This document shows, one piece after another, positions 8,538-18,255 of a stretch of 50,510 nucleotides of DNA. This DNA comes from Clostridioides difficile CD160 (lineage in GTDB: Bacteria > Bacillota > Clostridia > Peptostreptococcales > Peptostreptococcaceae), in the NCBI RefSeq assembly GCF_000449425.2, contig NZ_AVHW01000013.1, forward strand, positions 1 through 50,510. The letters run 5' to 3'. The notes under the pieces are model-generated. The model was not told the origin of the DNA and searched no databases. It saw nothing but the letters and a program-made list of their open reading frames with translations. Position numbers and translations under genes: made by a program. The stretch's first letter is position 1, and each line of letters begins with the position of its first letter.

Positions 8538-9563
8538 ATGAGAGAGAACATAGTCATGAAATCAAGAGTTAGGCTAGCTAGAAACTTAAATAATTATCCT
8601 TTTCCAAATAGATTAGATAAAGAAAGTGCTATGGAAATAATAGAAAAAGTAAAAAATGTATTTATGAATTCTAGTTTAGAGCAAAAAGAAGAATTTGATT
8701 TTTATAAAATTGAAGATTTAGATAAATCTAAGAAAATGCTTATGGTTGAAGAACATATAATAAGCCCAGATTTAGCAGAGAATGATAAAAGTGCAGTTAT
8801 AGTAAAAAAAGATAAAACTGTAAGCATAATGATAAATGAAGAAGACCATATAAGAATACAAACTATGTGTGATGATTTAAATTTAGAATATGCATATAAC
8901 ATAGCAAATGAGATAGATGATTTGTTAGAATCAAGTTTAGAATATGCATTTAGCACAAAGTTAGGTTATCTTACATCTTGCCCAACTAATACAGGAACAG
9001 GAATGAGAGCTTCTGTGATGATGCATTTACCAGCATTAAGTCAATTGGGATACATGGATGAACTTTATAAAATATCCTCACAAATAGGCATAGCTATAAG
9101 AGGTATATATGGGGAACGAACAGAAGCATTAGGAAACATATATCAAATATCCAATCAACTTACACTTGGAAGAACAGAGTCTAATATTATAGAGAATGTA
9201 AGTGGTCTTACAAAAGATGCAATATCAAAAGAAATAAAAGCCAGAGAAATATTGCAAAAAAAATTAGGTATAAAATTAGAAGATAAAATATTTAGGTCAA
9301 TAGGAACACTTGAAAACTCAAGAGTAATGAGTAGTTCAGAGGCTATGAGCCATCTATCAAATATAAAAATGGGGATAGAAATGAACTATATAGATAAACT
9401 AGATTTAAAGGCGATAGAACAACTTATGATAGGTATACAACCAGCACATCAGTCAATAATGTATAAGAGTGATGATGTTGAGAATAGAGATATAAATAGA
9501 GCAACATACATTAGAGAAACTTTGGAGAAATTAAGAGGAGGGATGAATTATGAACTTCAATAG
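8538..9563 (+). CDS. mcsB: Protein arginine kinase McsB
   Basis: 341 aa, guanidino-kinase fold. It begins VMKSRVRLARNLNNYPFPN, typical of the family. The catalytic loop region SCPTNTGTGMRASVMMHLP and the later RGIYGERTEALGNIYQISN segment are clear. McsB phosphorylates arginines on CtsR and on damaged proteins, marking them for ClpC-ClpP. Start ATG 8538 follows GGAGTGAT. The last 14 bases overlap the start of clpC, which indicates translational coupling. Confidence 0.95.
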   Translation: MRENIVMKSRVRLARNLNNYPFPNRLDKESAMEIIEKVKNVFMNSSLEQKEEFDFYKIEDLDKSKKMLMVEEHIISPDLAENDKSAVIVKKDKTVSIMINEEDHIRIQTMCDDLNLEYAYNIANEIDDLLESSLEYAFSTKLGYLTSCPTNTGTGMRASVMMHLPALSQLGYMDELYKISSQIGIAIRGIYGERTEALGNIYQISNQLTLGRTESNIIENVSGLTKDAISKEIKAREILQKKLGIKLEDKIFRSIGTLENSRVMSSSEAMSHLSNIKMGIEMNYIDKLDLKAIEQLMIGIQPAHQSIMYKSDDVENRDINRATYIRETLEKLRGGMNYELQ

Positions 9564-11997
9564 ATTTACACAAAGAGCTAAGAAGGCAATTGATTTAGCA
9601 TTTGAATCTGCCAAAGCCTTAGGGCATAATATTGTTGGGAGTGAACATATACTTTTAGGTCTTTTAAGAGAAGAAGAAGGTATAGCTGCTAAAGTTCTAA
9701 GTAAAGTTGGATTTACAGAGGCTTATTTAGAAGGTAAAATAATTGATATGGAAGGTAAAGGAGACGGAATTCCAGAAGACATAGTATTAAGCCCAAGAAG
9801 TAAACAGATACTTGAACTGTCAGGTATGTTTGCAAACAAATTAAAAACAAATTATATTGGGACTGAACATATACTATTATCTATTATTCAAGAAGGAGAA
9901 GGAATTGCTAATAAGATTTTAAATTATGCAGGAGTAAATGATAGAACTCTTGCCCAATTAACAATTGATATGATGGGTATTAGTGATAAAAATCAATATA
10001 AACCAGAAAATAGTTACACGGGCAACCAGAATCAAGTAGAGTCAAAGGTGCTTGATAAGTATGGAAGAAATCTTACACTATATGCAAAACAGAATAAAAT
10101 AGACCCTGTAATAGGTAGAGAGAAAGAAATACAAAGAGTAATACAAATACTAAGTAGAAGAACAAAAAATAATCCAGTATTAATAGGAGACCCAGGAGTA
10201 GGTAAAACAGCTATAGCTGAAGGTTTAGCAACAAATATAGCCCTAGGAAATGTTCCAGAAACGTTAAAAAATAAAACTTTATATTCTTTAGAGATGGGTT
10301 CATTATTAGCTGGTGCTAAGTATAGAGGAGAATTTGAAGAGAGAATCAAAGAAGTTGTAGATGAAGTTATTAAAAATGGAAATATAATTTTATTTATAGA
10401 TGAAATGCATACAATAATAGGAGCTGGCTCTACAGGAGAAGGTTCTATAGATGCATCAAATATATTAAAGCCAGCTTTAGCAAGAGGAGAAATACAAGTT
10501 ATAGGTGCAACAACAATTGATGAATATAGAAAGCATGTTGAAAAAGATTCTGCATTAGAAAGAAGATTCCAACCAGTTATGGTGGATGAACCAAGTAAAG
10601 AAGACTCAATAAAAATATTAGAAGGATTAAGAGATAAATATGAAGCTCATCACAAAGTTAAAATAACTGACGATGCTATAAAATCAGCTGTAGAATTATC
10701 AACTAGATATATATCAGACAGATATCTACCAGATAAAGCGATAGACTTGATTGATGAAGCTGCATCAAAAGTAAGATTAAAGGAAAATACACCTCCTTCA
10801 GAAATAAAGAAATTAGAACTAGAAATAGAAAACATAGACAAAGAAAAAGAAGAAGCAGTGAGATGTCAAGACTTTGAGAAAGCAGCAAAAATAAGAGATG
10901 AACAAGGTCTACTTAAAAAACAATTAGAAGACGTAAGAGAAAGATGGAATAAATCATCTAAACATTCTGATTTAGTTGATGGAGAAGTTATTGCTGAAGT
11001 AGTTGGCTTATGGACAGGGATACCTGTTAATAAAATTCTTGAAGAAGAAGCTGATAGACTTCTAAGACTTGAAGAAATATTACACAATAGAGTAATAGGG
11101 CAAGAACAAGCAGTAAAATCTATCTCAAAGGCAATAAGAAGGTCAAGAGCAGGTCTTAAAGACCCTAATAGACCAATTGGTTCATTTTTATTTTTAGGTC
11201 CTACAGGAGTCGGTAAAACAGAATTATCTAAGGCATTGGCAGAAGTACAGTTTGGAGATGAAAATCAAATAATAAGAATAGATATGTCTGAATATATGGA
11301 AAAACATGCTGTATCAAGAATGATAGGTTCGCCTCCAGGTTATGTTGGTCATGATGAAGGTGGTCAATTAACTGAGAAAGTAAGAAGAAATCCATATTCA
11401 GTTATTTTATTTGATGAGATAGAAAAAGCTCACCCAGATGTATTTAATATTTTGTTACAAATTTTAGATGATGGTAGATTGACTGACTCAAAAGGAAGAA
11501 CTGTAGATTTTAAGAATACTATCATAATAATGACATCAAATGTCGGAGCATCTACGATTGGCAGACAAAAAACTTTAGGTTTTAGTATTGCTAAAGGAGA
11601 CGAAGAAGAAAAGTCTCAATATGAAAAAATGAAAGAAAATATAATGGGTGAATTAAAACAGAGATTCAGACCCGAGTTTTTGAACAGAATAGATGATATA
11701 ATTGTTTTCCATTCATTAAATGAAAATCACATATCAAAAATAATACTTTTAATGGTGGCTAAGTTACAAGAAAGACTAAAAGAAATGGATATAAAATTAG
11801 AAATGAGTGACGAAGCTGTTAAATTAATTTCTAAATCTGGATTTGATTTAGAATATGGAGCAAGACCTCTTAAAAGAGCTTTACAAAAAGATTTAGAAGA
11901 TGAATTATCTGAAGCAATCTTAAAGGGTGATGTTAAAAAGGGAAGCACTGTAGTAGCAAAGGTAAAAGATGACAAAATAGTTTTTGAAACTAAATAA
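9550..11997 (+). CDS. clpC: ClpC, AAA+ unfoldase of the ClpCP protease
   Basis: 815 aa, full length. The N-domain (residues 1-145) has the two Clp-N repeats, each with an EHILL motif. The first AAA+ module has Walker A GDPGVGKT (near 213) and FIDEMHTIIGAG. A middle UVR-type coiled coil lies at about 420-455 (KEEAVRCQDFEKAAKIRDEQ). The second AAA+ module has GPTGVGKT (near 550) and VILFDEIEKAHPDV. It unfolds arginine-phosphorylated clients for ClpP. The start overlaps mcsB by 14 bases; GGAGGGATG in the mcsB end is its ribosome binding site. A terminator follows. Confidence 0.97.
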   Translation: MNFNRFTQRAKKAIDLAFESAKALGHNIVGSEHILLGLLREEEGIAAKVLSKVGFTEAYLEGKIIDMEGKGDGIPEDIVLSPRSKQILELSGMFANKLKTNYIGTEHILLSIIQEGEGIANKILNYAGVNDRTLAQLTIDMMGISDKNQYKPENSYTGNQNQVESKVLDKYGRNLTLYAKQNKIDPVIGREKEIQRVIQILSRRTKNNPVLIGDPGVGKTAIAEGLATNIALGNVPETLKNKTLYSLEMGSLLAGAKYRGEFEERIKEVVDEVIKNGNIILFIDEMHTIIGAGSTGEGSIDASNILKPALARGEIQVIGATTIDEYRKHVEKDSALERRFQPVMVDEPSKEDSIKILEGLRDKYEAHHKVKITDDAIKSAVELSTRYISDRYLPDKAIDLIDEAASKVRLKENTPPSEIKKLELEIENIDKEKEEAVRCQDFEKAAKIRDEQGLLKKQLEDVRERWNKSSKHSDLVDGEVIAEVVGLWTGIPVNKILEEEADRLLRLEEILHNRVIGQEQAVKSISKAIRRSRAGLKDPNRPIGSFLFLGPTGVGKTELSKALAEVQFGDENQIIRIDMSEYMEKHAVSRMIGSPPGYVGHDEGGQLTEKVRRNPYSVILFDEIEKAHPDVFNILLQILDDGRLTDSKGRTVDFKNTIIIMTSNVGASTIGRQKTLGFSIAKGDEEEKSQYEKMKENIMGELKQRFRPEFLNRIDDIIVFHSLNENHISKIILLMVAKLQERLKEMDIKLEMSDEAVKLISKSGFDLEYGARPLKRALQKDLEDELSEAILKGDVKKGSTVVAKVKDDKIVFETK

Positions 11998-12056
11998 TTT
12001 AATAGAGTTGCATTTTAAAATCTTGCATATACAAGTTTTAGAGATTAAACAGAATT

Positions 12057-12101
12057 TTAAGGGCAATGAATCTATAATAATTCATTGCCCTTAATTATTT
12101 T
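12057..12101 (+). terminator. Terminator after clpC
   Basis: AAGGGCAATGAAT and ATTCATTGCCCTT form a 13-bp stem with an AT loop, followed by AATTATTTTATTT. It probably ends the ctsR operon, since radA has its own promoter just downstream. Confidence 0.88.
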
Positions 12102-12117
12102 ATTTAATCTTTACATA

Positions 12118-12146
12118 TTGTCTTTCACATATGCTAAAATTATAGT
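12118..12146 (+). promoter_or_regulatory. Promoter of radA-disA
   Basis: TTGTCT (12118-12123), 17 bases, TATAGT (12141-12146), 31 bases before the radA start codon. Good sigma-A geometry between the clpC terminator and radA. Confidence 0.65.
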
Positions 12147-12176
12147 ATAGAATAATAAATTAAGGATGATAAAAGT

Positions 12177-13550
12177 ATGGCAAAAATAAAAACAAAATAT
12201 GTATGTCAATCTTGTGGATATGAAACAGCTAAATGGCTGGGAAAATGTCCTGAGTGTACAAAGTGGAACACATTTGTAGAAGAAGTAGACCAAAAAAGCA
12301 CCAAAAAAGAGGTCTTTATAATAGATAAATCTTCATCTAAACCAGTTAGCATAAATTCAATAGAAAGCAAAGAAGAAGAGAGATTTACAACAGATATAAA
12401 TGAATTAGATAGAGTACTAGGAGGCGGTATAGTTAAAGGCTCTTTAGTACTTGTTGGTGGAGACCCTGGTATAGGTAAGTCAACACTTTTAATACAAGTT
12501 TCTAGTAATGTTGCGAATTTAGGAAAAACTGTTTTATATATAACTGGGGAAGAATCAGAATCTCAAATAAAAATGAGAGCTAAAAGATTAGGAATTAACT
12601 CAGAAAATTTATATATATTTGCTGAAAACAATTTAAGTATAATTGAATCTTATTTAGAAAGTGTAAATCCAGAATTAATAATTCTAGACTCAATTCAAAC
12701 TGTCTTTAGTCCAGAAATATCCTCGGCACCAGGAACTGTCAGCCAAATTAAAGAAGGTACTTCAAAATTCATGAAAATTTCTAAGAAAATGGGTATTTCA
12801 ACATTCATAGTTGGTCATGTGACAAAAGAAGGTTCACTAGCAGGACCAAAATTATTAGAGCATATGGTTGATACTGTTCTATATTTTGAAGGTGAAAGAT
12901 ATAATACTTATAGATTAGTAAGAGCTGTTAAAAATAGATTTGGCTCAACAAATGAACTTGGAGTATTTGAAATGAGAGATTTAGGATTAGTAGAGCTTGA
13001 TAATCCATCTAAAATCTTGATATCTGAAAAACCAAAAGATGTAGCAGGTTCAGTAATAATATCTACTGTAGAAGGTACGAGACCAATGTTACTTGAATTA
13101 CAGGCACTAGTTTCGCCTACAAGTTTTGGTATACCAAAAAGAACCTCTACAGGAGTAGACTATAATAGAGTAGGTATGTTATTAGCAGTATTAGAAAAAC
13201 GTGTTGGATTGCAAATACAAAATCAAGATGTCTATATAAACATAGTTGGAGGAATAAAGATAAATGAACCTTCAATTGATTTAGGCATAGCTATTTCTGT
13301 AGCATCTAGTTTTAGAAATATACCTATAGATGAAGATATAGCTGTTACAGGAGAAGTGGGTCTTACAGGAGAAGTTAGGGCAGTAAGCTTTATAGAAAAG
13401 AGAATAGCTGAATGTAAAAAACTTGGATTTAAAAAGATAGTAGTTCCTAGAAGTAATTATGATGTTGTAAAAGACACCAAAGGTATAGAAATATGGCCAG
13501 TAGATAACTTAAGACAAGCTATAAATATAGTACTTGGGAGGAATCAATAA
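12177..13550 (+). CDS. radA: DNA repair protein RadA
   Basis: 457 aa, RecA-like branch-migration helicase for recombination. N-terminal zinc finger CQSCGYETAKWLGKCPEC (residues 10-27). Walker A GGDPGIGKST near 97. The family-specific KNRFG motif appears near 250 (AVKNRFGSTNELGVFEM). The C-terminal Lon-protease-like domain (about 290-457) lacks protease function in this family. ATG 12177 follows AAGGATGAT. Two bases separate it from disA, with which it forms an operon as in Bacillus. Confidence 0.96.
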   Translation: MAKIKTKYVCQSCGYETAKWLGKCPECTKWNTFVEEVDQKSTKKEVFIIDKSSSKPVSINSIESKEEERFTTDINELDRVLGGGIVKGSLVLVGGDPGIGKSTLLIQVSSNVANLGKTVLYITGEESESQIKMRAKRLGINSENLYIFAENNLSIIESYLESVNPELIILDSIQTVFSPEISSAPGTVSQIKEGTSKFMKISKKMGISTFIVGHVTKEGSLAGPKLLEHMVDTVLYFEGERYNTYRLVRAVKNRFGSTNELGVFEMRDLGLVELDNPSKILISEKPKDVAGSVIISTVEGTRPMLLELQALVSPTSFGIPKRTSTGVDYNRVGMLLAVLEKRVGLQIQNQDVYINIVGGIKINEPSIDLGIAISVASSFRNIPIDEDIAVTGEVGLTGEVRAVSFIEKRIAECKKLGFKKIVVPRSNYDVVKDTKGIEIWPVDNLRQAINIVLGRNQ

Positions 13551-13552
13551 AT

Positions 13553-14623
13553 ATGGAGAATTTTCTAGATAATAAAAATATGCTATATGCATTAAAAATG
13601 ATATCTCCTGGAACTCCGCTTAGATTAGGTCTAAACAATGTACTAAGAGCTAAGACAGGTGGATTGATTGTAATTGCAACTAACGAAGATGTAATGAAAA
13701 TAGTAGATGGTGGATTTGCTATAAATGCAGAATATTCACCATCATATCTATATGAATTAGCTAAAATGGACGGAGCTATAGTTTTAAGTAGCGATATAAA
13801 AAAAATACTATTTGCTAATGCGCAACTTATACCAGATTATTTTATAGAAACATCAGAAACAGGAACAAGACATAGAACAGCAGAAAGAGTGGCAAAACAG
13901 ACGGGTGCTATAGTCATAGGAATTTCACAAAGAAGAAATGTTATAACAGTTTATAGAGGAAATGAGAAGTATGTGGTCGAAGATATATCTAAGATATTTA
14001 CTAAGGCAAATCAGGCAATACAAACTCTAGAAAAATATAAGACAGTATTAGACCAAGCTATAACAAATTTAAATGCTTTAGAGTTTAATGATTTAGTAAC
14101 TATTTATGATGTTGCATTAGTCATGCAGAAGATGGAAATGGTAATGAGAGTTACCAGTATAATTGAAAAATATGTAATAGAATTGGGTGATGAAGGAACT
14201 TTAGTAAGCATGCAATTAGAAGAGTTAATGGGTACAACTAGAATAGATCAGAAATTAATATTCAAAGATTATAATAAAGAAAATACAGAAATAAAAGAAC
14301 TTATGAAAAAAGTTAAAAATTTAAATTCAGAAGAACTAATAGAATTGGTTAATATGGCAAAACTATTAGGGTATAGTGGTTTTTCAGAAAGTATGGATAT
14401 GCCTATAAAAACAAGAGGCTATAGAATTCTTAGTAAAATACATAGACTACCAACAGCAATAATAGAAAACTTAGTAAATTATTTTGAAAACTTCCAACAA
14501 ATATTAGATGCGTCTATTGAAGAATTAGATGAAGTTGAAGGAATAGGTGAAATAAGGGCAACATATATAAAAAATGGACTCATAAAAATGAAACAATTAG
14601 TATTATTAGATAGACACATATGA
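13553..14623 (+). CDS. disA: DisA, DNA-integrity-scanning diadenylate cyclase
   Basis: 356 aa. The N-terminal DAC domain has the catalytic DGAIVLSSD motif (near residue 73) and GTRHRTAERV (near 107), the DGA and RHR signatures of c-di-AMP synthesis from two ATP. A central helical spine is followed by C-terminal helix-hairpin-helix motifs (LDEVEGIGEIRATYIKNG) that bind branched DNA. It reports DNA integrity before sporulation in Bacillus. Co-transcribed with radA. No obvious terminator follows; the next gene has its own promoter. Confidence 0.96.
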   Translation: MENFLDNKNMLYALKMISPGTPLRLGLNNVLRAKTGGLIVIATNEDVMKIVDGGFAINAEYSPSYLYELAKMDGAIVLSSDIKKILFANAQLIPDYFIETSETGTRHRTAERVAKQTGAIVIGISQRRNVITVYRGNEKYVVEDISKIFTKANQAIQTLEKYKTVLDQAITNLNALEFNDLVTIYDVALVMQKMEMVMRVTSIIEKYVIELGDEGTLVSMQLEELMGTTRIDQKLIFKDYNKENTEIKELMKKVKNLNSEELIELVNMAKLLGYSGFSESMDMPIKTRGYRILSKIHRLPTAIIENLVNYFENFQQILDASIEELDEVEGIGEIRATYIKNGLIKMKQLVLLDRHI

Positions 14624-14654
14624 TGAATTTTAAATGAATTTTACTACTTTTTTC

Positions 14655-14684
14655 TTGAATATAATATACACTTTGGTCTATAAT
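14655..14684 (+). promoter_or_regulatory. Promoter of the PIN-TRAM gene
   Basis: TTGAAT (14655-14660), 18 bases, perfect TATAAT (14679-14684), 27 bases before the TTG start codon at 14712. Confidence 0.65.
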
Positions 14685-14711
14685 AGATAAGTATAACTAG
14701 GGGGTGAAGCA

Positions 14712-15806
14712 TTGATAAGGAAAGTAACAAGGATATTGTTTATTTTACTTGGATTTACGATAGGTATAACGACCTATTTAACATTAATGAAAGATTTTGA
14801 AATATTAACATTTGGGAAAGAAACATATGGTTATATCGCAGCTGTAGTAGCGGGTATAATAATAGCCATTTTAGGATATCTTATAGAGCCATGGGTTGTA
14901 AATAGAGTAAAAGAAATTGCTAAAATAGTGGATAAAGAGTTATCAAAATATCCTCAGACTGATATATTGTTAGGGTCTATGGGTCTTATAGTAGGATTTG
15001 TGATTGCATATTTATTAAGTGGCTTAGTAAATAGAATACCAATAGTAGGTGGAATACTATCTTTACTATTATATTTATTCCTAGGATATCTTGGAATGAA
15101 AGTTGCGCTTAAAAGTAAAAATGATTTATTTAATATTGGAAAATTAGGAAGATTAGCAAATCCTATTAAAGATAAAGATAAGGACAAAGAGAACAAAAAA
15201 GATATAAAAGCAATTCCTCCAAAAGTATTAGATACGAGTGTAATAATTGATGGAAGGATAGCAGATATTTGTAAAACAGGATTTATAGAGGGAAAACTTA
15301 TTATTCCTGCTTTTGTTTTAGAAGAACTGAGACATATTGCAGATTCTTCAGATGATTTAAAAAGAGTGAGAGGTAGAAGAGGTCTGGATATATTAAATAT
15401 AATTCAGAAAGAATTAAATATAGAAGTTGAAATAAGTGAGAGAGACTTTGATGAAATAGCTGAAGTTGATAGTAAATTATTAAAGCTTGCTCAGGTTTTA
15501 AATGGAAAAGTTGTTACTAATGATTATAATTTAAATAAAGTTGCTCAATTCCAAGGTGTTGAAGTATTAAATATAAATGAGTTAGCTAATGCTATAAAAC
15601 CAGTTGCAATACCAGGTGAAGATATGGTTGTTCAAGTGGTGAAAGAAGGAAAAGAGGCTCAACAAGGTGTTGCATATCTAGATGATGGAACTATGATAGT
15701 TGTTGATGGAGGAAGAAAACATATGAATGAGACTATAAAAGTACTTGTGACTTCTGTTCTTCAAACTCCTGCAGGTAGAATGATATTCGCAAAACCTAAA
15801 AATTAA
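14712..15806 (+). CDS. PIN/TRAM domain membrane protein (YacL family)
   Basis: 364 aa. Four hydrophobic N-terminal segments lie at about residues 5-25, 38-58, 88-110 and 115-135. A lysine-rich linker follows. The PIN nuclease-like domain is at about 175-290, with conserved acidic positions in LDTSVIIDGRIADI and VVTNDYNLNKVAQ. A C-terminal TRAM RNA-binding domain (about 300-360) includes VAYLDDGTMIVVDGGR. Length, order and position after disA match Bacillus yacL. The substrate is unknown. Starts at TTG, with AGGGGGTGAAG just upstream; no ATG is available nearby. Confidence 0.88.
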   Translation: MIRKVTRILFILLGFTIGITTYLTLMKDFEILTFGKETYGYIAAVVAGIIIAILGYLIEPWVVNRVKEIAKIVDKELSKYPQTDILLGSMGLIVGFVIAYLLSGLVNRIPIVGGILSLLLYLFLGYLGMKVALKSKNDLFNIGKLGRLANPIKDKDKDKENKKDIKAIPPKVLDTSVIIDGRIADICKTGFIEGKLIIPAFVLEELRHIADSSDDLKRVRGRRGLDILNIIQKELNIEVEISERDFDEIAEVDSKLLKLAQVLNGKVVTNDYNLNKVAQFQGVEVLNINELANAIKPVAIPGEDMVVQVVKEGKEAQQGVAYLDDGTMIVVDGGRKHMNETIKVLVTSVLQTPAGRMIFAKPKN

Positions 15807-15934
15807 TATATTCAAAGAAACCTATAGTTTGGGCTGTTTATTTTAAATAGATGGTCCAAATTTATTTATTTATAACGACAATGTTTAATGTATTCTTAAA
15901 GATGAGGATTTAAATCAGAAAGCAGGGAGAATTT

Positions 15935-18112
15935 ATGAGAAAAAAGATTATATCTTTCTTAGCAACATTTATCATAATATTAACATCGATGAGTCAATAT
16001 AGTTTTGCAGATGATATACCGACATATGGAAAAGTAATATTTATAGATATGAATAGAACTAGTATGAGCAATATGTTAAGAATAAAATCATTGAAAGAAG
16101 AACTAGATAGTAGAGGATATATCGGTCTAATGAACATAAGAGGCGATAAAGGTAGTGATGACAGAAGGTCATATGCTAGTATGGGTGCTGGTGGAAGAGC
16201 TAATGTAGCTAATGAAGAAGATATTAATTTTGAGAGCTCAAGTAAAGATAGGGATATAGTTTTTAAATCAGCTACAGGAAAAAGCGCAAAAGGTATAAAT
16301 AATTTAACCATAAATAAGTCTATAAATGAAAATTTAAACTTTGGGGAGTATGGTTCTGTATTAGGGTCATTAGGTCAAAGTTTATCTGATAATGGGTTAA
16401 GAACATCTGTGTTGGGAAATGCAGATATAATTGAAAATGGTCAGCTTATAAAAAATAGAAACTTATGTCTAGTTGCAATGGATGAGTATGGAAGAATTCC
16501 TAATGGAAACGTAGATAATATAAATAAGAAAGATTTATCTATGCCTTATGGAATATCAACTGATTATAATAAATTGATTAAAGAGACTAAAGAAGCTTAC
16601 AAAAATAATGATGTAGTTTTTGTAGAGCTTGGAGATACATATAGATTAGATTTATATAAACCAAACCTAACCGAAAAAACATATGGTAACATGAAAAATA
16701 TCATAGAAAAAAATATAGATGTATACTTAAAAAATGTATTTTCTATGGTTGGAGAAAATGACACTGTTTATATATCAAGTGCATTTCCAAGTGACTTAGA
16801 TTATAAAAACAAAAGAAGGCTTTCTCCAATAATAAAATTAAGTGGTAATGGAAAAGGGCTATTATCATCTTCAACCACGAGAAGAGAAGGGATTGTGACT
16901 AATCTAGATGTTGGAGCTGAAATATTAAATAACTTCGATATAAAAAATCAAAATATGGTTGGAAAGAAGTATGAACTTATTAACAGAGATGATAATAAAG
17001 AATATCTGCTGGATGAATACCAAAAGATAGTATCTGTTTCAAGCATAAGGTCTACAATACTCAATGGATTTGTAAGTATAGTATTCTTGTCTTGGATAGT
17101 TGCTATGGTTTTAATTTTATTTAGAAAGCATATATCAAAAAATCATAAAGAAACAACATTTTTTATATTAAAAGAACTTTTAAAAGTAGGAATAGTCATG
17201 CCATTGTCATTTATGATAACTCCAATAATGAATTTTAAAACACCAGTAGCAATATCTTTAGGAATAATTATAATAACACTTACTATATACTTGATAAGCA
17301 AAGTTTTAATAAAGAATGATTTAAAAAATATGTTATTTTTTACTGGATTAACTATATTGATTATGGTTATTGATTCTGGATTTGGTTCATATCTAATGAA
17401 AAGCAATGTAATGAGTTACGATTGTATAATTGGCGCTAGATACTATGGAGTAGGCAATGAATATCAAGGAGTAGCAATAGGTAGTGCAATATTTACGTTT
17501 GCAATTTTACTTACATATAAAAAGATACCAAAGTGGTCTGTAATAGTATTTTCTTTAGTTATCTTAATTACGAGTGCATCTCCAGCTATGGGGGCAAATG
17601 TTGGAACTGCTATTTCTGAATGTGTTGCATTTTTACTATTTATACTATTAATATATAATGTAAAAATAGACTTCAAAAAAGTTGTTTTATTAGGTATATC
17701 AGTATTACTTGTTTTAGGAGTTTTTGTAGCTATAGATATGATTTCAGGAAGTAACTCACATCTAGGTATGTTTGTAAAAGAAGTTTACTTTAATGGACCA
17801 GGAGAAATAATACAAACATTTAGTAGAAAGATAGAGATGAACTTAAAACTAGCTCAAACTAGTGCATGGGTAAATATACTATTAACTGGAATAGGAGTAA
17901 TCTTGGTTCTTATGATTAATCAGATTAGGTATTTCAAACAATTGATTGATGAATATCCAATTGTATTTAAAGGCTTTATCGCATCAATAGCAGGATGTTT
18001 TGTAACTCTTTTAGTAAATGATTCTGGAATTGTGTCATCAGCTACAGCTTTTATTTATGTAATTGTACCTATGATTATATTAAGTATAAATCTGGTAGCA
18101 TTAAAAGAATAA
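15935..18112 (+). CDS. Exported/multi-pass membrane protein of unknown function, 725 aa
   Basis: I cannot name this protein. Residues 1-25 are a signal peptide or first membrane segment ending in FADD. Residues about 30-365 form a hydrophilic extracytoplasmic domain: it starts VIFIDMNRTSM and has FVELGDTYRLD and VYISSAFPSD. These acidic strands recall the alkaline-phosphatase-like fold, but I cannot show metal ligands. From about 375 to the end there are roughly ten membrane segments, with unusual polar stretches GARYYGVGNEYQG and NDSGIVSSATA likely to be conserved. Start ATG 15935 follows GCAGGGAG. It stands alone and is convergent with the two-component genes. A cell-envelope role is inference only. 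Confidence 0.8.
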   Translation: MRKKIISFLATFIIILTSMSQYSFADDIPTYGKVIFIDMNRTSMSNMLRIKSLKEELDSRGYIGLMNIRGDKGSDDRRSYASMGAGGRANVANEEDINFESSSKDRDIVFKSATGKSAKGINNLTINKSINENLNFGEYGSVLGSLGQSLSDNGLRTSVLGNADIIENGQLIKNRNLCLVAMDEYGRIPNGNVDNINKKDLSMPYGISTDYNKLIKETKEAYKNNDVVFVELGDTYRLDLYKPNLTEKTYGNMKNIIEKNIDVYLKNVFSMVGENDTVYISSAFPSDLDYKNKRRLSPIIKLSGNGKGLLSSSTTRREGIVTNLDVGAEILNNFDIKNQNMVGKKYELINRDDNKEYLLDEYQKIVSVSSIRSTILNGFVSIVFLSWIVAMVLILFRKHISKNHKETTFFILKELLKVGIVMPLSFMITPIMNFKTPVAISLGIIIITLTIYLISKVLIKNDLKNMLFFTGLTILIMVIDSGFGSYLMKSNVMSYDCIIGARYYGVGNEYQGVAIGSAIFTFAILLTYKKIPKWSVIVFSLVILITSASPAMGANVGTAISECVAFLLFILLIYNVKIDFKKVVLLGISVLLVLGVFVAIDMISGSNSHLGMFVKEVYFNGPGEIIQTFSRKIEMNLKLAQTSAWVNILLTGIGVILVLMINQIRYFKQLIDEYPIVFKGFIASIAGCFVTLLVNDSGIVSSATAFIYVIVPMIILSINLVALKE

Positions 18113-18211
18113 GTTGCATATAGGCTATATATAAATATTGATATGTTAATTTAAATTTATTTTGTCAAAATAAATTTAAAGAAGAAATTTTATAAAAATT
18201 AGTTATTATAT

Positions 18212-18247
18212 AAAAATCCCAAGTTTATTTTAACTTGGGATTTTTAT
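18212..18247. terminator. Bidirectional terminator between convergent genes
   Basis: AAAAATCCCAAGTT and AACTTGGGATTTTT form a perfect stem with a T-rich loop. A-tract and T-tract on either side allow use on both strands. It lies between the 725-aa protein gene (plus) and the histidine kinase gene (minus). Confidence 0.9.
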
Positions 18248-18255
18248 ATAATAAT

